Of a DNA stretch of 64,000 nucleotides, positions 1-14,099 are shown piece after piece. How positions within the stretch are numbered: the stretch's first letter is position 1; each line of letters begins with the position of its first letter. The notes beneath the pieces were generated by a model. The model was given only the letters and a program-made list of their open reading frames with translations. It was not told the DNA's origin and ran no database searches. This DNA is from Pholis gunnellus (Eukaryota; Chordata; Actinopteri; Perciformes; Pholidae), in NCBI GenBank assembly GCA_910591455.2, contig OU342811.1, positions 6,986,947-7,050,946 of the forward strand, in the 5' to 3' direction. A program made the position numbers and the translations under genes.

Positions 1-5632
<5,632 letters not shown>

Positions 5633-6434
5633 GAGGAGGACCTGCATATCTAACAAATAGACTCCTGGGCAGTATTTTAATGGTTGGAATTGTAATAAGA
5701 CCTACAAAGACAATTAATAACACTACAGAGTAAGACCTGGGGCCAACCTGTTGACACAGGAAAAGCTGGAGTTTGAATACCTAGGTAAAGGATTTCCTCC
5801 TCTCTGTTTAATAAATAACATGATGGACACAACTGGTACACGGAGCAGAAAGTATGCCGTTTATGATCCATTGCAGAAGTCCAACGTGTCCCCAGAAGCC
5901 TGGCAAAGCTCCTGCTGTCTTTCATTTGATCTCTGCAGCAAACCCTGCTGTAATTCCTGTTACACCTCCTTCCGGCCGCACATTGTTCAACTCCCATCAA
6001 CAAACTGCGATCAGAGCTCAAGAATGAGGAGCAAATGACCTGAAATCAAGCGGATTCACATGGAACTAGCTCTGATTTGAGATCCGCCTTCATGAGCACG
6101 TTTAAACCCTTTGCAACCACACATCTGAAGTGTTGTGTAAATCCTGACATTGGGCTACTAACGGAAATCAATCAGATCAATTCCGCTACTTGTGCGGGAT
6201 TCTTGTCGAGGGGAAGAAGGAGTCAAAGCCTGGGGGAAATGTACAGTTACACCAGGCGAGATAAAACAGTGTTTGATCAGAGAGCTTAGCCACAAATGTC
6301 TCATGTGAACAGAGGACAAATATACAGGCCGAAAAGATTTGCTTCTGCGTGAGCAAAAACACGCGGATGTTTCGATCCCGGGGCTCAGACTAAACCTGCG
6401 CGGAATAAAGCAGAGACCATTTCAGATTACATAC

Positions 6435-6506
6435 CTCGATGTAGCCGGACAGCGTCGGGACCACAATGCTCAAAATCAGGACGGATATCGCCGGGACTGA
6501 ACCCAT
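6435..6506 (-). CDS. aplp2: aplp2 exon 1 coding part (signal peptide)
   Basis: On the minus strand an ATG at 6506-6504 opens a 24-codon segment with a short N-terminus, a hydrophobic core (ISVLILSIVV) and the end GYIE, followed directly by a GTATGT donor at phase 0. A signal peptide ending in GYIE at an exon border is what I recall of amyloid precursor-like protein 2, a type I membrane protein of the APP family processed by secretases. The E1 domain and all later exons lie outside the window. The divergent neighbour prdm10 matches the mammalian gene order PRDM10-APLP2, which is the strongest support. Other signal-peptide genes could look similar over so short a segment. Confidence 0.78.
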
Positions 6507-6860
6507 CTTCCACGATCTTCGGTTGCGCTACTGTTAATAACTTATATCCTGGGAGGGCTCTGCGCGTGAGGTGACGTCCGGGGAGAATAACCGAGTCCTG
6601 GACAATAAATCTGATAATCTTTCCCGGAGAGCGGGACGAGTCCTGCTCCGCTTGTTTTGTTACCCGAGCTCGACAGAAAATGTTGGTGGCAGACTGAGTG
6701 TCGGTGCCCTCTGGTAATGTGGACTGTGAGTGTGGTCTGTGTGGCTGCTCTGCCTCTGCTGCCTCCTCCCTCCTCTGGTCCATCGGATCCACACGGAGCA
6801 GAGCGCGCGCTGCGCCACCAGGCGGCCGGCTGCAGGAGCGACCATCAAACACAATGGAAC
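6507..6860 (-). promoter_or_regulatory. aplp2: aplp2 5' UTR and promoter region
   Basis: A GC-richer block directly upstream of the aplp2 start codon on the minus strand, with several CpG-containing stretches (for example around 6560-6630 and 6790-6840) and a CRE-like TGACGTCC at about 6572-6579. The transcription start is not determinable by eye. No clear TATA box sits at a usual place, in keeping with a CpG-type housekeeping promoter. The assignment is inferred from position and base composition. Confidence 0.5.
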
Positions 6861-7009
6861 CAGGACTCCTGCTGCGATAGCAGGTCAGTAATAATAGTAA
6901 GTCTACATGTTAACATCTGTTTTATGAGGAGCACATAGAACCACAGTCAGGTATACTGTGCTGAAGTACACAGCGATGGGATTCCAAGTATTCCCGTTCT
7001 TTAGTCACT

Positions 7010-7280
7010 ATAAGTGATGTTTTATTTGCCACATACTCAACATATACATTCTGCAGTGAAATGCTTTGTTGCCTTCCAGTAATGTGCTCGACATAAAATA
7101 TCACAAATGCAATATATAGCCTGCAACAAAAGTAGTTGACATAAAAATGAGATAGGTTGAGATAAGATGAGCCTTTATTGATTGATTGACCTATAAGGAC
7201 AGCTGTGTGTTTCAGCATCACAATGACAGAAATAAGTATAGATACATGGGTCAAAATAAATATTTAATTGGAAGTATATA
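7010..7280. repeat. degenerate fish interspersed repeat fragments
   Basis: Two short stretches resemble repeats widespread in teleost genomes. The first (about 7018-7110) has the form 'TTATTTGCCACATACTCAAC ... CAGTGAAATGCTTTGTTG'. The second (about 7160-7190) is a 'GATGAGCCTTTATTGATTGA' type segment. Both are diverged and I cannot assign the family with certainty. Neither contains a coding region. Confidence 0.5.
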
Positions 7281-8350
7281 GAATAAAACAAGAATATAAT
7301 GAGAATAGAAACTAGAAACTATGAGAGAGCAAGAACTAGACTCAAAATTACAATGCCGGTAGCGTTGGGAAGTGGACTGGAAAACGTTCCAAAGTCAGGA
7401 TTCATTTTGGCGAGGGGAAACTGGCATGGTGAGTTTCGGAGGGATCCCATAACTCTTACCTTAAAAAGGGAATGGAATAGGTTCTATTCAGTCTTCCCTT
7501 TACAGACATACTACCTTATGATAATCCCTTTGGTCAAAATGCAGTTGTTTTCATGCAGCCTAAATGTGTTGTTTTCTCTTATTCTAAATTGGGGTATTTG
7601 AATATTTCGTCCCGAAACTGGAATTGCATGAATTTGGTATGACGAGCTGAGAGTCGTGTGGATCCAATGAGCAATTGTATTTATATGGGATGTTGTTACA
7701 GCCCATAGCCAATTCACACAAGAACATTTTTTCAACTTGATATCACATAAGATGACCTCTAAGTTTATCACAGCTCATGAACCTTTGCAGCCACAAACTA
7801 GAGAGGATGCTGGCTTGTCTCTGAGCAGTTGCTTGCCGTCCAATCGCAGAACAATTCAATTCTTACAAAAAGTTGTTTTACTTAGTACTGTTGACTTACA
7901 TAAAGATCCCTCTCCCAAAATAAGAAGACAAACCGGGTCTGTGGGTCTCTTGGAGATAAGTGTATTGTACTGTAAATATTGATGTGCTTTTACTGAAGTA
8001 ACAATGTGAAGGCAGGAAGTTTACTTGTAATGGAGTGTCTTAATAATGTATAATGTGGTATTGCTACTTAAGTAAAGAGTCAACACACTTCTTACACCAA
8101 TTCTGTTTGTTCAAATGCTGCTGAAGACACTGCAGGTTTCTTTTTTTGGAAGAAGAACAGTGCATTAAAAAAGAAACCCATTTGATTCTAATTCTAGTGG
8201 ATTAGACACAAACATATTCTGGATGTTAAAGACTGAGGAAATGATTCAACCAGAGGGAACATGTTCTCTGTTTTGAAGGTAATGTAATGGACAAAGATTA
8301 CATTTGCTTTGTTCAATTGGTTGTATTAATAGGGAGGTTGCACACATGCG

Positions 8351-8353
<3 letters not shown>
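7281..8353. other. intergenic sequence without recognised feature
   Basis: Unique, moderately AT-rich DNA between the aplp2 promoter and the AC microsatellite. Open frames on both strands are short and show no splice sites or family motifs. I see nothing further in it. Confidence 0.6.

Positions 8354-8425
<72 letters not shown>
8354..8425. repeat. (AC)36 microsatellite
   Basis: A perfect AC dinucleotide run of 72 bp flanked by CGCG-containing imperfect repeat units, in the aplp2-prdm10 intergenic region. Confidence 0.97.
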
Positions 8426-8427
<2 letters not shown>

Positions 8428-10040
8428 GCACACAAGCAAACAAACAACACCATCAGCCTGTCGTGATTTGATTATGTTGTCTCCAACTCATTTATTTTCT
8501 TCCTAATTTCTCAGTTGCATTTTTCTGTGATGGCTCATTGAAAAAGGCGTCCTGTGAATGTGATTGTTGCTTCAGGCGTAACACTCAGAGTGGTTATTCA
8601 TTTTGAAACATCAGCCAGTAGACGTGTTTGAACAAGTTGAATTTGCACACGTTTGCTTGTCAAGTCTAATCATGGGACAAAAAGTTCAGAAGAAAACAGA
8701 GTAGATAATTACTTTAACGTTTTAGCTCACAGAGAAAATGGTCAAACTCTATTTAAGTGTTACTTCGTCTTTTCTTTGGCTATAGGAAACAAATAGGCTG
8801 CAACGTGGCGCTCATTTAAATTTGGTGAAGGGATCCAACACCACTTTTCTCTCAACAGACTCTGAAGTAGCACATTGATCCTAAACAAACATAATGGGAT
8901 CACTGCAGTTTACTAAAGTAGTACAATGGTGTCCAGTATTATTGATAGGGTGTATTATAGAAACTTTCCTCAACCATGGAGTTAAAAGGCTCTCTAGTCA
9001 GAGAGGAAACGGTCATAGCATGTGAGAAGTTAGGGGAATAAACGCCTATTAATGTTATATATATTATATTGAATTCCCTGTGAGGGTGACTAAAATAACA
9101 TGTCCTGACGTGTTTATCAAAGTGTTATTTACTGCTTTTTTTTCGTGTTGGAATACATGTTTAATATTAAACTGTAGTAGTAATGCGTGTTTAACACCTT
9201 AATTTTTTGCATTAAATCATACTGGGATGTTTGCTGAAATTGATTGGATGGCCCTACCTAGAACATGTTCCACCAGCTGCCACTGGTTACTAGTCATCAT
9301 CAACTCCTCAAACTCAGCTATTCTGTGTGACTTACAGTTTTGTTCAATTGCTTAAACACTAAAATGAAACGTAAAGCACAAATATTGAGACTGAAAATCT
9401 CCAAAACACGTTTCATCAAATGTGTTGCTGTGTTTGTAGCCTATTTACAAATGCATATTTGTATTGACTGTTTTTTTTACAATTTGGAGAGAAATACATA
9501 TGTTCACCTGTGTGCAGTAGCTATTAGTCTTGTGTGCTGTTTGCTCAATATATTCATGTACTTGATCAAACTGTATCATTCGTAAAGTAGAAAGTTAAAA
9601 GTGTTTTAGATTGAGCACTTCCGTGTGCAACTGGTTCAAACAGAATCAGATCGAATGAACAGTGTGTGTGACATTTTAAAAATTGTTAATTATTGTATAG
9701 TTTTGAATGAAGTGTGTAATTTAGCAAAATATCTAAGGTTTCCCGATACTTGTGTTTGTGTAGTTGTGTGAATTGTGTATCGTGTTTTATCAGTTTATCA
9801 GTTTTCAAAATCCTGCTGAATAAGCGATCGTAAAAACTAATACTCGGTAGTTGAGGCGGTACCTTTATAATCAGGAGTATACTGCCTTCACATGGTCATA
9901 GTGCGTAGCGACACTATACTCGCTCATAGTTTTTTAACCGCAGTTGGAGAATAATTGTAGTTATTCACTTTAAAATGTAGTCTCAAACTGTGATTAATAA
10001 AAAATAACTGAAATTATTTATTTGTTATTGTTAGCTTGGT
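8426..10040. other. AT-rich intergenic spacer
   Basis: AT-rich DNA with no coding exon, RNA gene or repeat that I recognise. An 81-codon frame at 9340-9585 has no family resemblance and low-complexity Phe/Ile/Cys composition, so it is not treated as a gene. Confidence 0.6.
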
Positions 10041-10447
10041 CTTATTTAATTTGAAAGTATTCACCGGAATTAGTCTGATACCAGTCTGTATTGATGATCG
10101 TTTAATCTTTTGTATCTGTTCTGATCGCTTGTTTAGTCAGACTGTATTTTGAAAGTACTTACCGGAAATGGTGGTATGCTGTCCTTTTTGTACTATAACA
10201 TTAATACATATACAATTAGTTCCAACATAAGTATTTGTCCTTGATTAATATCGTTGAATTCAAATGGATAAATAAATCAATGCATATATATTATCAGTAT
10301 TAACATAGACAATGACCTCATGACCCCTGTGCTATTGTAAACTGATTGCTTCAGTTTGGCAACTTTATTTTGGAAGTACTTACCATAAGTATACTGTCAT
10401 TTCTGCAATGACGCTAACTTGATGATGTTAATGTTGCGGTTCTCTGA

Positions 10448-10461
10448 CCACCAGAGGGCAG
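10448..10461 (+). promoter_or_regulatory. CTCF-like core site, array copy 1
   Basis: CCACCAGAGGGCAG fits all 14 positions of the CTCF core consensus as I know it (CCASYAGRKGGCRS). A CACGTG E-box begins exactly 20 bp downstream at 10468. The ETS-like box upstream is degenerate here (ACCATAAGT). Binding is inferred from motif only. Confidence 0.7.
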
Positions 10462-10791
10462 TAAACACACGTGAGTTAGATGTCAGTTAACTGTAATGGC
10501 TTTTCATCTCCACGGTTTTACATAAAAAATACTTTTTTTTTGTTTTACAGTCCATAAACTGAAAATATGTTTACATTATAAATAACGTTAGCCTAAGCTA
10601 GCAGTGTTACATAAGGTATAATAAAATAAATAAACTGTGTGTTTCATTTTTCTTATTGCCTGTACTAAAAACCTCTGAATATAAATGAACATAAACAAGC
10701 AGCTGTATTTTTAAGGGTGTTCACCAGAAGTATACTTATGTCTCCACTGACGCTAACTTGACGAAGTTAATATTGCAGCTATTCTCTGTGA

Positions 10792-10805
10792 CCACCAGAG
10801 GGCAG
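10792..10805 (+). promoter_or_regulatory. CTCF-like core site, array copy 2
   Basis: The same 14-base core and orientation as copy 1, with CACGTG starting 20 bp downstream (10812). The upstream box reads ACCAGAAGT, one base from an ETS site. Confidence 0.7.
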
Positions 10806-11370
10806 TAAAGACACGTGATTTAGATTTCGGTCAACCGTCATCCCATGCAATCTCTACCTTTTTGTACAGAAAAAAAGATATACTGTATATAAAAATAACC
10901 ATTTTTACAGTATAAGTAACGTCAGCTTAAGCTAATAGTGCTACCCTAAAGTAGAATACAAAATATCAGTAGATCAAATAGCATTGTGTTACATTTGTTC
11001 TAAATGGTTTTACTAAGAATGATCATTAAGTTAAAACCACAATAAATAAACATCACCATGTCTTGTTTTATTAGAAGTTTTTTTTTTCCGTTATCATTCT
11101 GTTCACTAAAGCTCTCAGTATGCGATCATGTCTGTACAATATTAATACTAAATTAGTTCCAACACAATTTTTGTATCTTTATTGACCCATTTGAATAAAA
11201 ATGAACACAACTAATTAATATTAAGATATACGATAATTGAATGACTTTGTCCCAGTTTATTTTGATATTTTCAGTTTGGCAACTGATTTGAAAGTACTTA
11301 CCGGAAGTATACTCATATGTCTGCACTGACGCTAACTTTATGAAGTTAATGTTGCAGTAATTCTCTGTCA

Positions 11371-11384
11371 CCACCAGAGGGCAG
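11371..11384 (+). promoter_or_regulatory. CTCF-like core site, array copy 3
   Basis: The same 14-base core, with CACGTG 20 bp downstream (11391). Here the upstream box is a perfect ETS-type ACCGGAAGT at 11300-11308, 71 bp from the CTCF-like core. Confidence 0.7.
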
Positions 11385-11527
11385 TAAACACACGTGATTT
11401 AGATTTCGGTCAAACGTCATGCTATGAATATCTACCATACAGTTTATGATCTCTACCTTTTTGTACAGAAATAAAGACTTTTGAATGTACTGTATTTAAA
11501 AATAAATAGTTTTATAGTACAAGTAAC

Positions 11528-11543
11528 GTTAGCTTAAGCTAAC
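11528..11543. repeat. 16-bp perfect palindrome GTTAGCTTAAGCTAAC
   Basis: A perfect palindrome inside the third array unit. Diverged copies occur at 10587-10602 and 10921-10936 in the first and second units, at a similar distance (129-157 bp) after the CTCF-like cores. It is absent after the fourth core because that unit is truncated. Confidence 0.85.
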
Positions 11544-12034
11544 AGTGCTACCCTAAAGTAGAATACAATATAACAGTAGATCAAATAACATTGTTTCATT
11601 TTTTTCTAAATGGTTGTAGCCTACTAAGAATGATCGTTAAGTTAAAACCGCAATAAATAAACACGTTGGCAGTTGCACTCAGTGCTTTAATATATTATTA
11701 TTACATCCCGATGTCTAGTTCTATAGCTTTTACTTATTTATTTTTAGATAATTCTGTTAACTTGTCACTGTATTTTTAAAGCTCTCAGCGGGATCATGTC
11801 TGTACAATATTAATACTAATACAATTAGTTCCAACACAATTTGTTTATTGACACATTTGAATATAAATGAATGTAAATAATACATATTAAGATATACGAT
11901 AACTTAATGACCGTTAGTTTACTCAGATTGCTTCAGTTTGGTAACTGTATTTTGAAAGTGTTCACCGGAAGTATACTGTCATGTCTGCATTGTTGTATAC
12001 TTGACGAAGTTAATGTTGCAGTTCTTCTCTGTGA

Positions 12035-12048
12035 CCACCAGAGGGCAG
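12035..12048 (+). promoter_or_regulatory. CTCF-like core site, array copy 4 (promoter-proximal)
   Basis: The same 14-base core, with CACGTG 20 bp downstream (12055). ACCGGAAGT lies 71 bp upstream at 11964-11972, the same spacing as copy 3. The repeat unit breaks off directly after the E-box. This is the copy nearest to prdm10. Confidence 0.7.
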
Positions 12049-12062
12049 TAAACACACGTGAT

Positions 12063-12470
12063 TGGAGTGAATGAGTCCTTAAACCTAGAAATTATTTTTT
12101 GTACTTCCAGTTCCCTCGTCTCGTTCATGAGTGTTTTTAATGTGTTTTAGTTAGACGCCGCAAACAAGGCCTGTCGTTAACAGTTGAAGACATTTTAACA
12201 TTGTGTTCTACAGTACAACACACTGTTACGTGTCCTAAAGACAGTTGCTAACAGTTCGCTAAACTATACTACAAAACGTCGTCATGCCGACCAGCTCTCC
12301 TCCACAGCCCTTTAGCCTTTAGTGTGTTTGTTTATAGCATGACATTAGCTTTTTACTTTTAGCGATTGCATTCACGCTCGAGAAATGATAAAACTGTTGT
12401 TCAACTGTGTAGATTATCATGCTGAACAAGGATCATAATGTTCGCCACAGAGTTTATCTTCTGCAATAAT
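12063..12470. other. intergenic sequence upstream of prdm10
   Basis: Unique sequence between the tandem array and the CCAAT/inverted-repeat cluster. It contains a CTCGAG at about 12378. No exon, RNA gene or repeat is recognisable. Confidence 0.5.
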
Positions 12471-12473
12471 CTA

Positions 12474-12628
12474 TCGTCCAATCGAAAAATCCCGTTGGAT
12501 TTTTGTCAAGAGAACGAGTGCTTGCTAACTTCCGGGGTTGGCCCAACCGATATATCCAACGGTTCTATTGGTTGTCCTACAAAAATACGTCACCCCTGCA
12601 CCACTGCAGATTTAATTCAATTGGACGA
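12474..12628 (+). promoter_or_regulatory. prdm10: CCAAT and inverted-repeat cluster upstream of prdm10
   Basis: Outer arms TCGTCCAAT (12474-12482) and ATTGGACGA (12620-12628) are perfect inverted repeats. They enclose inner arms CCGTTGGAT (12492-12500) and ATCCAACGG (12554-12562) and a small palindrome GGTTGGCCCAACC near 12537. The block contains CCAAT boxes in both directions (12478, about 12567) and a CRE-like half-site ACGTCA near 12588. It lies about 250-400 bp upstream of the inferred first exon, so a distal promoter role is plausible. A remnant of a small transposon is an alternative. Confidence 0.5.
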
Positions 12629-12799
12629 CTTGTGTGTTTCATTTTTCCAATTGGCTAAACTTAAATTGACCATTAAACTATATTCAAGATTAATACACAC
12701 ATTGGCAGTAACATCGTTAAACGCCACACTATATACTATTAAATCCCGACAGCAATGTGTACTGTTTTATACTGTTTTCTTTTACAATATCCCGAATTG

Positions 12800-12908
12800 T
12801 TTTAGCCCTCTAGTAAAAACCGCCAATCAGAAGCCACGCTCCATGGCGTTGCTAGGCAGATTATGTTAATATATGCAATGCAGCCGTCTCTGCAGCTACC
12901 ATTCTGAG
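12800..12908 (+). promoter_or_regulatory. prdm10: prdm10 core promoter and noncoding exon 1 (approximate)
   Basis: A CCAATCAG box at about 12822 is followed by an RFX-like GTTGCTAGGCAG and then by a GTAAGAAC donor after 12908. The donor is well formed, and the next plausible acceptor (14038) leads straight into the prdm10 start-codon exon. This argues that a 5' UTR exon ends at 12908. The transcription start is not visible; the left border is approximate. Confidence 0.5.
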
Positions 12909-14038
12909 GTAAGAACAACTTGTGCGCTTTCCACTAAATGTAAGAAAACTAGGATTTGCTTCAAGACTACTTGTGTAGCTCGACTCCTCGCTAGTCTTTC
13001 TGTGGATGTACATTAAATGAGCGGGATGTTTTAGCGCATTTGAACCGGTAGAACATGTATGTTTTTTCTGTGCGTCTCTTGTGATGTCGCTGTTGTTGTT
13101 AGTCCCACCCAAAATGGAGCCCGGTCTTCCTTGTTCACAGTAGTCTTGAAGGGCTGGGCTCAACTAGAAATGGGGGACGGGTGGGTGTACCCAAATAATT
13201 CGGTCTTTTGCCGCTTGAAATCCAACTGTGTGAAACATCGCAGAATGCAGTCCAGGTCCTGGGGTCTGTGAAGGGATGAGTAGCTCTGAGGTCGGCCTTA
13301 CTTTGGGACTATACGGCCGTAATGCTTATGTAGCGGTGCGGTGAATGCCCGGGTTTCTCTCGCGCTGGTTTGTGTGGTATGGTCCAGTTGGGACCGAGAA
13401 CCTGCGGGGTTAAAATAGGGGGGATTGGATTTTTTATTGATTATACCAACATGATTTCTGAATGAGTTTACACAGTGGTGATTTATCCCGGTGGCATTTG
13501 TGCCGACATGCGGCTGTATTTAGACACCGTTTCCCGGACTGGCTCGTGAGCAAACGTTAACCTTGTTTCCCCTCGTACCCCCGCTGAGAGTCCTGTGTGA
13601 CCGCTCACAACACCAAGTGTCATGCTGCTTTATTTTGGCGTGAACGTCCTGTCAGCCGAGCATAACTGTGTCTGGAGAACCCAAAATATGTGTTGCAGAT
13701 TGCACGCGGGGTTAAATTCAGTGTCACTTGGCTGAGAGAGAGATGCTTCTGCAGTGCCTCGCAGACAAACAGCTTTTCTGTGTCTCGTGCATATGACTCT
13801 GATGAACCTGTAACAGTAGAGGCTCCATTGCATCACATTGTTTAAAATCCCATATTGTAGCGTCGTGATTATTGATTATTCTCAAATACATATTTAAATC
13901 AAGCATCCATATTTTACACAGTATTACCTGTTATCACCATGTAGCATTATTGTTATTATTATTACTATTATTATTATTATTATTATTATCATTATTGTTG
14001 TTATTGTTATTATGACTGTCCTCTTGTTGTCATTACAG
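12909..14038 (+). other. prdm10: prdm10 intron 1 (inferred)
   Basis: A 1.1-kb stretch between the putative noncoding exon and the start-codon exon, moderately GC-rich at its 5' end as expected next to a promoter. It ends with an ATT/TTA microsatellite (13946-14014) and the acceptor CATTACAG. No coding exon was found in it. Confidence 0.5.
13946..14014. repeat. (TTA)n microsatellite
   Basis: An imperfect TTA/TTG trinucleotide run directly before the acceptor of prdm10 exon 2. It may act as part of an extended T-rich tract at the splice site. Confidence 0.9.
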
Positions 14039-14099
14039 TCTCTCTCAGGAGTGAAGTGATCGGTGACGTGGTTGCCGACAGGCCTGGCAACGTGCTGCC

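Larger units (their letters stand above)
10041..12062. repeat. degenerate tandem array with ETS-like/CTCF-like/E-box modules
   Basis: An array of diverged, locally duplicated units about 0.35-0.66 kb long. A box related to TTTGAAAGTACTTACCGGAA recurs near 10050, 10148, 10369, 10707, 11287 and 11950. From the third copy onward it is followed by GACGCTAACTT-type sequence, then CCACCAGAGGGCAG, then CACGTG. Three copies continue into a palindromic block (10587, 10921, 11528). Another spacer containing AATTAGTTCCAACA recurs near 10210, 11150 and 11825. The array ends abruptly after the fourth E-box, about 0.85 kb upstream of the inferred prdm10 first exon. I do not recognise it as a named transposon. 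Confidence 0.9.

Noticed and set aside
9260..9275. p53 or steroid-receptor half-site-like AGAACATGTTCC
   Set aside because: A single short palindrome of this kind is expected by chance and no second half-site is adjacent.
12438..12869. 143-codon plus-strand frame upstream of prdm10
   Set aside because: It crosses the inverted-repeat/CCAAT block and the promoter, has no family resemblance, and ends close to the inferred first exon; probably chance.
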